Shown here piece after piece: positions 24,420 to 35,184 of a stretch of 64,000 nt of DNA. The notes beneath the pieces were generated by a model, which was not told where the DNA came from, searched no databases, and worked only from the letters and a program-made list of their open reading frames with translations. Source of the DNA: Streptomyces sp. SID13031 (GTDB lineage Bacteria > Actinomycetota > Actinomycetes > Propionibacteriales > Kribbellaceae). A program made the translations under genes and the position numbers. Each line of letters opens with the position of its first letter. Within the stretch, counting starts at the first letter, position 1. The stretch is from assembly GCF_010548305.1 (NCBI RefSeq), contig NZ_JAAGLV010000006.1, positions 248,001 through 312,000 on the forward strand, in the 5' to 3' direction.

Positions 24420-25483
24420 AACTCACCACCCACCTGGTCTCCGCACCCCTGCACACCCCCTTCATCACAGCGCTCCGTACTGCGACGAGCGCCGACTCCC
24501 TGCTCGTCGAGCTCAGCGACGGCGAGCTGAGCGGATGGGGCGAGGCGCCCCAGGTCTGGAAGGTGACCGGCGAATCGCTCGCCGGCGCCCAGGCCTGTGT
24601 CGAAGGCCCCATCGCCACGGCGCTGGACGGCCTGGAGCCCGACGACTTCACCGAGGCGTTGCGCCGGATCCAGGGCGCCGTGCAAGGAAACTTCGGGGCG
24701 AAGGCAGCGGTGGATGTCGCGCTGCACGACCTGGTGGCGCGGCGTCGCGGGCAGACCTTGCACGGCTTCCTCGGGTCCACCGTCGACACGGTTCGGACCG
24801 ACGTGACGTTGTCCGTCGGGAAGCCCGAGGCGCTGGCGGCGTCCGCGATCGACCGGATCGCCGACGGGTTCGACGTGCTGAAGGTGAAGGTCGGCACGGG
24901 TGACGCGAAGGCCGACTTCCACCGGGTCCGCCGGGTGCGCGAGGCGATCGGGCCGGATCCGCGCCTGCGCCTCGACGCCAACCAGGGCTGGAGCCGGCGC
25001 GACGCGGTGAACGCGATCCGCGCTCTGGAGGACGCCGGGTGCGATATCGAGCTCGTCGAGCAGCCGGTCGTCGCGGCCGATCTCGAGGGGATGGCGTGGA
25101 TCACGGACCGGGTCAGTACGCCGATTTTGGCCGACGAGTCGGTGTACGGCGTACGGGACCTGGTCGCGGTGATCCGGCTCGGCGCGGCTGATCTGATCAA
25201 CGTGAAGCTCGCCAAGTGCGGCGGACTCGGACCGGCTCGGACGCTGCTGGAGCTGGCGCGCGAGCACGGGCTCGGCGCGATCGTGGGCTCGATGATGGAG
25301 AGCCATGTGGGGATCGGCGCGGCCGCGGCGCTCGTCGCGGCGTACCCGACGACGGCCGTCAACGACCTCGACGCCGCGTGGTGGCTGGCGGAGTCGCCGG
25401 TCGTCGGTGGGGTGCGGTACGACGGCCCGGTGATCCACCTGCCGACGGCCGCTGGGCTCGGCGTGGCAGGCTTGACCCCATGA
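24416..25483 (+). CDS. Dipeptide epimerase (L-Ala-D/L-Glu epimerase type, enolase superfamily)
   Basis: Enolase-superfamily enzyme of 355 residues. The acid-base pair is KVK at 156-158 and Lys in NVKLAKCGG (about 264-267). The Mg ligands are Asp in RLDANQGW (187), Glu in ELVEQP (215) and Asp in ILADES (240). This arrangement is that of muconate-lactonizing subgroup dipeptide epimerases, which convert L-Ala-D-Glu from murein into L-Ala-L-Glu for catabolism. The GTG start overlaps the preceding gene's stop and the stop overlaps the NlpC/P60 gene. The neighbours support a murein-peptide substrate, although other epimerase specificities exist. Confidence 0.9.
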   Translation: MKLTTHLVSAPLHTPFITALRTATSADSLLVELSDGELSGWGEAPQVWKVTGESLAGAQACVEGPIATALDGLEPDDFTEALRRIQGAVQGNFGAKAAVDVALHDLVARRRGQTLHGFLGSTVDTVRTDVTLSVGKPEALAASAIDRIADGFDVLKVKVGTGDAKADFHRVRRVREAIGPDPRLRLDANQGWSRRDAVNAIRALEDAGCDIELVEQPVVAADLEGMAWITDRVSTPILADESVYGVRDLVAVIRLGAADLINVKLAKCGGLGPARTLLELAREHGLGAIVGSMMESHVGIGAAAALVAAYPTTAVNDLDAAWWLAESPVVGGVRYDGPVIHLPTAAGLGVAGLTP

Positions 25484-26367
25484 AGTTGGTTTCCAACAAA
25501 GTTCCGGTCAGCACCGTTTGGACTTCACCGGATGCACCGCGCGATGTCGACGCTCCGGCGATCGCTGCTCAGCCTGATGTCGCCGCTTGGGCCAAGGCGA
25601 TGGACATCGAGACCCGGTTGGGGCTGCACGGCCGGATGCTGACCCAGTTGCTGTTCGCCGAGCCGGTGCTCGTGCGCTCCGAGCGGAACGGCTGGTCCGA
25701 GATCATCGCGCCGTGGCAGCCGTCCTCGGCCGACGACCTCGGGTATCCGGGTTGGGTGCCGTCGAGCCATCTCGGTGAGCTGCCGGAGGCCGCCACTGCG
25801 CCGGTTGCTGTGACTGTGCCGACTGCCGAGCTGTTTGCTGAGCCCGGGTCGGGTCATCTGGCCGACCTGTCGTTCGCGACGGTACTGGCGTCGGTGGATC
25901 ACGCCGATGGGTTCACCCGCGTGGCGCTGCCCGACGGCGGCTCTGGGTGGCTTGCGGATGACGCATTGCGCCCGGTCGACTCCCCGTCCGTACCGGAAGA
26001 CCGGATCCGCCTGGGGTCGCTCTTCCTCGGACTCGATTACCTCTGGGGCGGTACGTCGACATACGGGCTGGACTGCTCGGGCCTCGTACACGCCGTCAAC
26101 CGAGTACTCGGCCAACGGCTCCCCCGCGACGCCCATGACCAATGCGCGGCTCTGGAGCACATCCCCACCGAGGAAGCCCGCCCCGGCGACCTCTACTTCT
26201 TCGGCCGCCCGGGCAAGAAGGTCCACCACGTCGGCTTCGTCTCCCCCCAAGGCATGCTCCACGCCTCCGAAACCGGCAAACGCCTCGAGAACGAACCCCT
26301 CCTCCCCGAACGCCGCCAAACCCTGGTCGCCACCGCCCGCCTCACCCCACGCCATTTCGGCGGTTAA
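25480..26367 (+). CDS. SH3b-NlpC/P60 gamma-D-glutamyl endopeptidase (YkfC-like)
   Basis: Of 295 residues, about 1-165 contain two SH3b-like segments (WSEIIAPWQPSSADDLGYPGWVP; GFTRVALPDGGSGWLADDAL). The C-terminal NlpC/P60 domain has the catalytic Cys199 in YGLDCSGLVHAV, His in KKVHHVGFV (about 249-250) and a third polar residue at LHASETG. This SH3-plus-P60 form and the lack of a signal peptide resemble cytoplasmic YkfC, which cuts gamma-D-Glu-diamino-acid bonds in free muropeptides. ATG 25480 overlaps the epimerase stop. The stop codon lies within a hairpin. Confidence 0.9.
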   Translation: MKLVSNKVPVSTVWTSPDAPRDVDAPAIAAQPDVAAWAKAMDIETRLGLHGRMLTQLLFAEPVLVRSERNGWSEIIAPWQPSSADDLGYPGWVPSSHLGELPEAATAPVAVTVPTAELFAEPGSGHLADLSFATVLASVDHADGFTRVALPDGGSGWLADDALRPVDSPSVPEDRIRLGSLFLGLDYLWGGTSTYGLDCSGLVHAVNRVLGQRLPRDAHDQCAALEHIPTEEARPGDLYFFGRPGKKVHHVGFVSPQGMLHASETGKRLENEPLLPERRQTLVATARLTPRHFGG

Positions 26368-26378
26368 CCGCCGGAAAT
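26354..26378 (+). terminator. Hairpin centred on GGTTAACC spanning the NlpC/P60 stop codon
   Basis: ATTTCGGCGGTT and AACCGCCGGAAAT pair with one bulged base, and the TAA stop is in the centre. It shares the GGTTAACC core with the larger palindrome at 6611-6711. It probably ends the muropeptide operon, though no T-run follows. Confidence 0.55.
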
Positions 26379-26410
26379 CGTGGCAGGGGGCGCGCTCTGC
26401 GACAACAAGT

Positions 26411-26443
26411 CGGCGCCCGATCCCCTCGGGGGATCGGGCGCCG
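26411..26443 (-). terminator. Perfect 15-bp hairpin downstream of terC
   Basis: CGGCGCCCGATCCCC, a TCG loop, and its exact complement form a very stable stem 10 bases past the terC stop. It lies between convergent genes and could end both transcripts. Confidence 0.75.
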
Positions 26444-26453
26444 GTTGAGTTGG

Positions 26454-27593
26454 TCAGGACTTCTTGGAGTTCGTCTGCTCGGGCTCCTGGATGTTGTCCA
26501 GTTCGGCGCGAGTGGCTTCGTCCAGCTCGCCGCCGCCGGCCTGCGCCGCCTCGGCCTTGGCCGGGGTAGCGGTTTCGGCTCCAGCTTCGGTCGAGTCCGC
26601 GGTGTCGACCTCGGCCGGCTGGGACTGCGTGTTGCGGGACTTGTGCAGGCTGAGGATCGTGGTGATGCCCAGCGTCACGATGATGAAGCCGAGCGAGACC
26701 AAGATCGGGATCTCCGGGGCCCACTCGATGTGCTTGCCACCGTTGATGAACGGCAACTCGTTCTCGTGCATCGCGTGCAGGACCAGCTTCACGCCGATGA
26801 AGGCGAGCACGACCGACAGTCCGAGCGACAGGTACACGAGCCGCCGCAGCAGGTCGCCGAGCAGGAAGTACAGCTGCCGTAGACCCATCAGCGCGAACAC
26901 GTTGGCGGTGAAGACCAGGAACGGCTCCTGCGTCAGACCGTAGATCGCCGGGATCGAGTCCAGCGCGAACAGCAGGTCCGTAGTACCGAGCGCGATGATG
27001 ACGATCGCCATCGGGGTGACTAGGCGCTTGCCGTTCTTGCGCACCGTCAGCTTGACGCCGTTGTACTCGTCGGTCGCGTTCAGCCGCTTCTTGGCGAACC
27101 GGATGACCGCGTTCTCCTTGTAGTCCTCGTCGTCGTTCTCACCCTGCTTGGCCAGGTGGATCGCGGTGTAGACGAGGAACGCGCCGAACAGGTAGAAGAC
27201 CCAGGAGAACTCGTTGATCGCGGCCGCGCCGACGGCGATGAAGATGCCGCGGAAGAACAGCGCCAGGATGATGCCGACGAGCAGCGCCGTCTGCTGGTAC
27301 TTCCTGGGCACCTGGAACCTGGCCATGATGATCAGGAAGATGAACAGGTTGTCCACGCTGAGGCTGTACTCGGTCAGCCAGCCGGCGAAGAACTGGCCGG
27401 CGTACTCGCCGCCGGAGAAGACCCAGACGCCGAGCCCGAAGACGACGGCGAGCGAGACGTAGAAGGTGATCGCCCGCGCCGATTCCTTGGTGGTCGGTTC
27501 GTGCGGGCGACGGCCGATGATGAAGACATCGAAGGCCAGGAGTGCTAGCAGCACCCCGACAGTGATGTACCAGACGTAGTCGGCAATATGCAC
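26454..27593 (-). CDS. TerC-family integral membrane protein
   Basis: TerC proteins are polytopic membrane proteins implicated in metal (notably manganese) export or in loading of secreted metalloproteins. This one has 379 residues and about eight or nine hydrophobic segments. The conserved pairs are SVDNLFIFLIIM and TDLLFALDSIPAIYG, each with the intramembrane Asp thought to bind metal. A charged C-terminal tail of about 70 residues rich in Ala, Glu and Thr follows. GTG 27593 has a good GGAGG six bases upstream. No yybP-ykoY riboswitch could be seen in the leader. Confidence 0.94.
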   Translation of the reverse strand: MHIADYVWYITVGVLLALLAFDVFIIGRRPHEPTTKESARAITFYVSLAVVFGLGVWVFSGGEYAGQFFAGWLTEYSLSVDNLFIFLIIMARFQVPRKYQQTALLVGIILALFFRGIFIAVGAAAINEFSWVFYLFGAFLVYTAIHLAKQGENDDEDYKENAVIRFAKKRLNATDEYNGVKLTVRKNGKRLVTPMAIVIIALGTTDLLFALDSIPAIYGLTQEPFLVFTANVFALMGLRQLYFLLGDLLRRLVYLSLGLSVVLAFIGVKLVLHAMHENELPFINGGKHIEWAPEIPILVSLGFIIVTLGITTILSLHKSRNTQSQPAEVDTADSTEAGAETATPAKAEAAQAGGGELDEATRAELDNIQEPEQTNSKKS

Positions 27594-27653
27594 AGGAAAC
27601 CTCCGGAGCTCAGACGAATATCGGACTCCGAAGGTCTCTTCCGCCTGGCTCGA

Positions 27654-27860
27654 TCAGTCGGGCCTGGCCGGCGGCACCGGGCGCGGGGACGAACCCTTGA
27701 CCGTGATGACGATACCGCCGCGAAAGGAATACTCCCCTTCAATGGCCCTATTCTCGCCGGTCGATGTCCAAGTTTCCAAATCGAGCGCGCCGATCCCGCC
27801 TGTCGGAATGATCACGTCGAGCGACGGGAATATCTTGCCTGAGTAGTCAGGTTGATCACG
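27654..27860 (-). pseudogene. Startless C-terminal protein remnant
   Basis: Between terC and the YjbR gene one minus-strand frame reads plausibly as protein (DQPDYSGKIFPSLDVIIP, then TGGIGALDLETWTSTGENRA and FRGGIVITVKG) before a TGA stop. Codon choice is less GC-rich than in the neighbours. No start codon or ribosome-binding site precedes it before the YjbR gene. It looks like the tail of a lost gene. The family is not recognised, and chance is possible. Confidence 0.3.
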
Positions 27861-27867
27861 GGTAGAG

Positions 27868-28212
27868 CTACGGCCGCTTCGATTTCGGCAGCTTCGCGAC
27901 GATCGTCTCGTACGAGGCGTCGACGAGTTCGAGGATCTCCTGATCGGGCACCGACCCGCCGAGCCGCACGGTGTTCCAGCCGGATCGCCCGATGTACGCC
28001 GACTTGCTGACGTCGTCCGGATAGGTGCCGACGAGCTCATCGGCCTCCTCGCGATTGCTCCCGCACTTGACCCCGACCGCACCGCCAGAGCCGAGAAACG
28101 CGAAGATCTTGTCCCCCACCTTCGCGACCACGTCGCCCTCCCAAGGCTCGTCCTGCCAAGCCCCTGCCTTGCCCAGGCAGTGCTCCAGCACGTCAGCTCC
28201 GGTCAATCTCAT
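27868..28212 (-). CDS. MmcQ/YjbR family DNA-binding-like protein
   Basis: The 114-residue protein fits the YjbR/CyaY-like fold family: LTGADVLEHCLGKAGAWQDEPWEGDVVAKVGDKIFAFL, then VGVKCGSNREEADEL and YIGRSGWNTVRLGG, a conserved Trp-containing turn. Function in cells is unknown. ATG 28212 has GGAGGAG at correct spacing; an upstream in-frame start at 28239 is less likely. Confidence 0.88.
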   Translation of the reverse strand: MRLTGADVLEHCLGKAGAWQDEPWEGDVVAKVGDKIFAFLGSGGAVGVKCGSNREEADELVGTYPDDVSKSAYIGRSGWNTVRLGGSVPDQEILELVDASYETIVAKLPKSKRP

Positions 28213-28303
28213 CTGTCTCCTCCAGACTTGATCGTCCAAGTAGAGCAGGGGCCGGGCGAAACCTGTTTGATGAACTCCGCAGGAGCGGACAGTATGGCTG
28301 GTT

Positions 28304-28994
28304 GTGCCCGGACCGGAGGTGCCTCAAGGTCGGGATCACGAACCATCGCGGACCGATGGACTGCCGGCATCCAGCACAGGCGACTCGCCCGGGCGGCCGC
28401 TTCGTTCTCCTGCTTTCCGGTGGTTCTTCGCCGGCTGGTCGATCTCCATGGCCGGCAGCGCGATGGCGCCCGTCGCGCTGGCGTTCGGTGTTCTCGAGGC
28501 CACTGACAGCGCCGGCGTCAGTCAGGCCGGGGTGGCGATCGTCCTCCTGACCCACCAGGACCCTGGCCACCGTGGCGATGGTGAAGCTGACCGTACGGCG
28601 ACCGATGGTGCGGGCGCTGTCCTTGATGACCCTCGCCGCCGTACCGCTGATCCTCCTCGGCACCGGCGCGAATGTCTTCTGGCTGGCCGCGGCGGCGTTC
28701 GCCGCGGGGATGGCCGCCGAGTTCTTCACCGTCGTCTGGTCGACGGTCTGTCACCTCCACATCCCCGAACGACTGCTCTCCCGAGTCGGCGCCTACGACG
28801 AGTTCGGGTCGTTCGCGTCGATTCCGCTCGGGCAGCTGTCAGTCCCGTTCCTGGCGGCGGCTTTCGGCACCGCAACTGTCGCAGTCGCGGGCGGAGCGCT
28901 GCTGGCGGTAGCCATGCTGCTACCCCTGCTCCTGCCATCGCTGCGGAGAATCGAAGTGACCCCGGCTCCTCGGGCAGCCGCAGATGGTGGCTGA
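28304..28994 (+). pseudogene. MFS transporter with large internal deletion
   Basis: The first frame encodes a typical start of a drug-efflux-like MFS protein (RSPAFRWFFAGWSISMAG, VALAFGVLEATDSAG) to about 28550. In another frame, 28572-28994 encodes the family's last helices (ALSLMTLAAVPLILLGTG, SRVGAYDEFGSFASIPLG, LLAVAMLLPLLLPSLRRI). Together they cover perhaps half of a normal 400-residue transporter, so an internal deletion of several hundred bases removed the middle helices and broke the frame. Confidence 0.75.
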
Positions 28995-29051
28995 CTTTTT
29001 GTCACCTACATCTCCCGGCTGAGCACGCGGCCGCCGCGTACGCTCCGGGGC

Positions 29052-29981
29052 ATGGCTTCAGTTGTCGTTGCTGCTGTTCAGGCTGGGTCGGTTCTTTTCG
29101 ATACGCCCGCGACGCTTGCGAAGGGTGAGCACTTCATCCGCGAGGCCGCCGCCGGTGGCGCCCGGTTGGTGGTACTGCCGGAGGCGTTCGTCGGCGGGTA
29201 CCCGAAGGGAGTCGACTTCGGGGTGACCGTCGGGTCGCGGACTGCGGAAGGCCGGGAGCTCTTCCGCCGCTATCGCGAGGCTGCAATCGCCGTACCGGGC
29301 CCTGAGACCGCACAGCTGGCAGAGCTGTCCGGTCAGCTCGGCGTCGACCTGGTCATCGGCGTGATCGAACGCGACGGCGGCACCCTGTACTGCACCGCAC
29401 TGTTCTTCACCTCAGCCGCCGGGCTGGTCGCCAAACACCGCAAGCTCCTGCCGACCGCGGCCGAACGTTATCTCTGGGGCCAGGGCGACGGTTCGACGAT
29501 GCCGGCCGTCCGCAGCGAGTACGGCGTACTCGGCGCGGCCATCTGCTGGGAGAACTACCTGCCGTTGTTCCGACAGGCCATGTACGCCAAGGGCATCGAC
29601 ATCTGGTGCGCGCCCACCGTCGACGACCGCGACCAGTGGCAGGCCACGATGCGCCACATCGCCCTCGAAGGCCGGTGTTTCGTGATCAGCGCCAACCAGT
29701 ACCTGACCCGCGCCGACCTCCCGGCGGATGTCCACCCCCTCCAGGGCGACTCCCCCGACACCGTCCTCATCAACGGCGGCAGCACGATCATCTCCCCCTT
29801 GGGCGAGATCCTCACCGGCCCCGCCCGCGCCGGCGAGACCGTCCTGCTGGCCGAACTCGACCTGACCGACCGCGACCGCTCATTCCTCGACTTCGACCCA
29901 GTCGGCCACTACAGCCGCCCCGACATCTTCACCCTCACCGTCAACGAATCCCCCCAACACACAGTCACCCGCACCGACTGA
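29052..29981 (+). CDS. Nitrilase-family carbon-nitrogen hydrolase
   Basis: The 309-residue protein has the Glu-Lys-Cys triad: LPEAFVGGYPKG, HRKLLPT and AAICWENYLPL. The GGYPKG and ENYLPLFR context is that of branch 1 true nitrilases acting on nitriles, giving acid and ammonia; cyanide hydratases and aliphatic amidases are more distant. It is cytoplasmic and normally forms helical oligomers. Its start is a clear ATG. The following 249 bases to uvrB contain no gene I can support. Confidence 0.92.
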   Translation: MASVVVAAVQAGSVLFDTPATLAKGEHFIREAAAGGARLVVLPEAFVGGYPKGVDFGVTVGSRTAEGRELFRRYREAAIAVPGPETAQLAELSGQLGVDLVIGVIERDGGTLYCTALFFTSAAGLVAKHRKLLPTAAERYLWGQGDGSTMPAVRSEYGVLGAAICWENYLPLFRQAMYAKGIDIWCAPTVDDRDQWQATMRHIALEGRCFVISANQYLTRADLPADVHPLQGDSPDTVLINGGSTIISPLGEILTGPARAGETVLLAELDLTDRDRSFLDFDPVGHYSRPDIFTLTVNESPQHTVTRTD

Positions 29982-30230
29982 TCCCCGGGGCAGCACGTGG
30001 TCGAGCGCGACCCCCACCAACTCGATCGGCGCCTCCCCACCGCCCGACGACGAAACCCGCGAGCCCGCGGCGATGCCCGGTACGCCGCCCCCGCTGCCGC
30101 CAACCTCGCCGTCAGCTACAGATAGCTTCCACCCGCAGCCGCACATTCCAGGCAAACCCACCCGACCAGCGGGTGAAAGCAGCTGGGTCAGGTCTGTGCG
30201 GGCTGCGCCGCTCCGGCAGCGGGGTGGGGT

Positions 30231-32336
<2,106 letters not shown>

Positions 32337-32424
32337 GACAACCACCGTACGGCGCACCGCCGACAGTTTCCGAAAATCCGCCAACAGCGGACGGCCGGAC
32401 CCCGCCAACGGGCGACAAAACGGC

Positions 32425-33189
32425 CTAGGAGTAGCTCTTCACCACAGAGTTGTTCATCGCGATCAGCTCGTTGACCCGCCGGTCGTAGACCCGCGACTCC
32501 AGCCCCGCGTCCGTCGCCGTGACCTGCCCGAACTGGTCCTGGTACGCCGTCACGAACCCGCGGAACGGCAGCAGTTTCCCCTTCGTCGAGGGCACGTCGG
32601 CGGTGTAGCCGATCGAGTAGCAGGCCTTCAGCGCGGGAATCGCGCACTCCACCACGACGCCCTTACCGATCCGGACGTTCTCGAACCCGTTCGACTCGAT
32701 GTCCACCAGGTGCTCGGCGAACGACTTGGCGTCGTACAACTGCGTCTGCCGGACCCAGAAGTAACCGTCGATGAGCCCACGGTGATTGAACTCCTGCAGC
32801 ATCCAGTACTTCCCGGAGATCGTCTTGTCCGGCCCCTGCAGCCAGCCCTTCGCCGGCGTGAACCAGACGCCCTTGCCGACCTCGATCCCGACGTCGTTCG
32901 GTCCCTTGGTGTTGGGCGCCTTGGTCGGCTCCGGCGTGAACAGTGTGCCGACGGGATCCGGCGTGATGGAGTCGTCGGCCACCGGCGTCCCGCCCTCGTC
33001 CTTGCCGCCGCCGCTGACCAGGAGCACCACGCCGACCGCGATCAGCAGCACCGCGAGTACGGCACCGCCCATCACGATCCACGACGTCTTCGACGACTTG
33101 GCCTTCGTCCGGAGCTGTGGCCCAGCCGGACCCGGACCCCAGCCGCCCTGGGCCGGCGGCTGCTGCGGAGTTCCGTACGGCTGACTCAT
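32425..33189 (-). CDS. Single-pass membrane protein with Pro-rich N-terminus (paralogue 3 of 3)
   Basis: The 254 residues comprise a short cytoplasmic tail rich in Pro, Gln and Gly (about 1-34), one helix ([21 protein letters not shown]) and an outer domain of about 195 residues. The outer domain holds the phrase [10 protein letters not shown], paralleled by GVRVTPAPGY and GVSLVPAPGW in the two upstream genes. All three share the plan tail-helix-acidic linker-globular domain and were probably made by duplication. No family is recognised. It follows its paralogue by 49 bases and ends an operon starting with a PrsW-like gene. It may be a substrate or partner of that protein, which is speculation. 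Confidence 0.75.
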   Translation of the reverse strand: MSQPYGTPQQPPAQGGWGPGPAGPQLRTKAKSSKTSWIVMGGAVLAVLLIAVGVVLLVSGGGKDEGGTPVADDSITPDPVGTLFTPEPTKAPNTKGPNDVGIEVGKGVWFTPAKGWLQGPDKTISGKYWMLQEFNHRGLIDGYFWVRQTQLYDAKSFAEHLVDIESNGFENVRIGKGVVVECAIPALKACYSIGYTADVPSTKGKLLPFRGFVTAYQDQFGQVTATDAGLESRVYDRRVNELIAMNNSVVKSYS

Positions 33190-33238
33190 GATCGCCCCTC
33201 GCGGTGTGCCATGGGATTAGGCAGTGTTTGTTCGGACG

Positions 33239-34222
33239 TCAAAGGCTGGCGATGACGGACTGCTTCATCGTCGCCACAGCGGCATCGGCGGTCGCTGCGA
33301 AGTCCGGCGTGACCTGGTAGTCCAGCGCGGTGACCACGCCGTCCTTGCGCCGGTACACCTCGACATCGCCCTTGATCGTGGCCCCCGGCGACGGGGTGAG
33401 GGTGTAGGAGAGCGCAACGCACTCCACCAAGACGTCCTTGGGGCACTCCAGGTTCCGCATGTTGCCGAGCTGCGCGATCCGGTCCTTGGTCGCGCCCTCG
33501 ACGATGCCAAGCGCGAAGGCGTTCGCGGTGACGTTCTGCTTCTGCCGGACCCAGTAGTACGCCCGGGGCGCGCCGTTCGCTCCGTAGTTGATCACCTGCT
33601 TGCCGTTGGTCTCCTTCGCGAGGAGGGTCCAGCCCGGCGCCGGTACCAGCGAGACGCCGAACTGGACGGGCAGCGCGTTCGCGGGTGGCGTGTACGACGG
33701 TGTCGGCGTAAGCGACTGCACCGGGCCGGGGTCGGCCTTGTCGTCTCCCCCGGTGAGCAGGGTCAAGGCCACAGCGACCAGCACCACGACAGCCAGACCG
33801 GCGACGATCGGGATCACCACCGGAGGGAGCTTGAACCCCTTCTTCTTGACCGGCTCAGGCCGCCGCAGAGACGGTGGCCCCACTCGCTCACCCCAGGGCG
33901 CACCGGCCTCACCAGCACCCTGTACTCCGGCGCCGCCCGCCGCGGGTCCACCTGCAGCCGCGCCGGCACTACCCCAAGTGGATGGCGCCGAGCCCGCAGT
34001 ACCGGGAGCGGGGTCAGCCTTGTCGCCCGGGCTACCCGCGCCAGGCGTAGTACCGGCGTCTGGTGTGTCCCAGGGGGACGGTGGCCGGGCCGGCACCTCA
34101 AGGGACCACGGGGACGGCGGAAGGTCCGGCTCCGGGGTGGGGTTGTCTGCTTCCTCCTCGGCGTCGGTCTTGCGGACCCAGGGGTTGCGTGGACCTTGGT
34201 TTTTGTCGCGCTTTCCGTTCAC
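33239..34222 (-). CDS. Single-pass membrane protein with long Pro/Ala/Gly-rich N-terminus (paralogue 2 of 3)
   Basis: The 327 residues have a 130-residue charged then Pro/Ala/Gly-rich cytoplasmic region, one helix (VVIPIVAGLAVVVLVAVALTLL), and an outer domain containing GVSLVPAPGW, YYWVRQKQNVTANAFA and a Cys pair around LECPKDVLVEC. The paralogue at 32425-33189 has the matching [18 protein letters not shown] and [12 protein letters not shown], which confirms homology. Its start overlaps the upstream paralogue's stop by 4 bases. The function is unknown. Confidence 0.75.
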   Translation of the reverse strand: MNGKRDKNQGPRNPWVRKTDAEEEADNPTPEPDLPPSPWSLEVPARPPSPWDTPDAGTTPGAGSPGDKADPAPGTAGSAPSTWGSAGAAAGGPAAGGAGVQGAGEAGAPWGERVGPPSLRRPEPVKKKGFKLPPVVIPIVAGLAVVVLVAVALTLLTGGDDKADPGPVQSLTPTPSYTPPANALPVQFGVSLVPAPGWTLLAKETNGKQVINYGANGAPRAYYWVRQKQNVTANAFALGIVEGATKDRIAQLGNMRNLECPKDVLVECVALSYTLTPSPGATIKGDVEVYRRKDGVVTALDYQVTPDFAATADAAVATMKQSVIASL

Positions 34223-35184
34223 TGGCTCTTGATCACCGAATCCAGCATCGCGGCGACGGCTTTCTGGACAGCGTCTGCCTTGTCCTTGCGGCCGTACACC
34301 TGGATGACAGTCAGTACGCCGTCCTTGCGCTCGACGACACCGACCAGGCCGATTACGTTCAGGGTGCCGTTCTGTGTCGTCGACACCGCGCTGTAGCTCT
34401 GCGAGGTCATGTACTTGACGTTGCCGCCGGTGGGGGTGACCTCCACCGGCTCGTTCTTCTTGAGCTGGCCCAGACTCTTCGTCTCGGCCGCGAGCAGCTC
34501 CTGCAGCTCCGTCGCCGAGGTCTCGCCCGGGCCCGGCTTGAACGCGTTCACCATGAAGTACGCCTCGCCACCCTTGAGCAGGTAGACGCCGGTGTACTTG
34601 TCGAGCGGCTTGCGCAGGTAGCCCGGAGCCGGCGTCACCCGGACACCCTGGGCTACGTCGATGCCCTTGTCCTCAACCGGCGTACTGGGCTCGTTGCTCG
34701 GCTGTGTGCTGGTCGGTGTGACGGGCACAGGTGGCTCGACCTTCTTGTCGTCACCACCGCTGAACAGGAGCGCCAGCACGACACCGATGACAGCTACTGC
34801 GGCGAGACCTCCACCAGCGAGCAGCAGGATCGCGTTCGGGCCTTTGCCACTGCTACCACCGCTGTACTGCGGACCCCACTGCTGTTGGCCGGGGTACTGC
34901 TGCCCCGGGTAGCCCTGCTGCTGCGGGTACCCCTGCGGCGGCTGCTGTCCCTGGTACTGCGGCTGCTGCTGGCCGGGGTACTGCGGAGGCGGACCCTGGT
35001 ACGGCGGCTGCCCAGGCTGCCCCGGCTGCCCATAGCCAGGTGGCGGCCCCTGTGGCGGTCGACCGTAGCTCGGCTGGTCTTGCGGCCACTGCTGACCCGG
35101 CTGGCCTCCGTACGGCGGCTGACCTGGCCGGCCGCCTTGGCCGCCCTGTCCACCTTGGCCGTACGGCGGTTGCTGGTTGCTCAT
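34219..35184 (-). CDS. Single-pass membrane protein with Gly/Pro/Gln/Tyr-rich N-terminus (paralogue 1 of 3)
   Basis: The 321 residues begin with about 110 residues of imperfect GQPGQPPY and QQYPGQQ-type repeats, followed by one helix (AILLLAGGGLAAVAVIGVVLALLF). The outer domain contains GVRVTPAPGYLRK, YFMVNAFKPGPGETSATELQELL and a C-terminal KADAVQKAVAAMLDSVIKS. The low-complexity tail resembles cytoplasmic or disordered regions of actinobacterial envelope proteins. No enzyme motif is visible. The ATG overlaps the stop of the PrsW-like gene (ATGA), so the two are co-translated. Confidence 0.75.
   Translation of the reverse strand: MSNQQPPYGQGGQGGQGGRPGQPPYGGQPGQQWPQDQPSYGRPPQGPPPGYGQPGQPGQPPYQGPPPQYPGQQQPQYQGQQPPQGYPQQQGYPGQQYPGQQQWGPQYSGGSSGKGPNAILLLAGGGLAAVAVIGVVLALLFSGGDDKKVEPPVPVTPTSTQPSNEPSTPVEDKGIDVAQGVRVTPAPGYLRKPLDKYTGVYLLKGGEAYFMVNAFKPGPGETSATELQELLAAETKSLGQLKKNEPVEVTPTGGNVKYMTSQSYSAVSTTQNGTLNVIGLVGVVERKDGVLTVIQVYGRKDKADAVQKAVAAMLDSVIKSQ

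Noticed and set aside
27594..27700. Possible yybP-ykoY (manganese) riboswitch ahead of terC
   Set aside because: The conserved GGGGAGUA and GCUACC-type elements could not be found in the leader.
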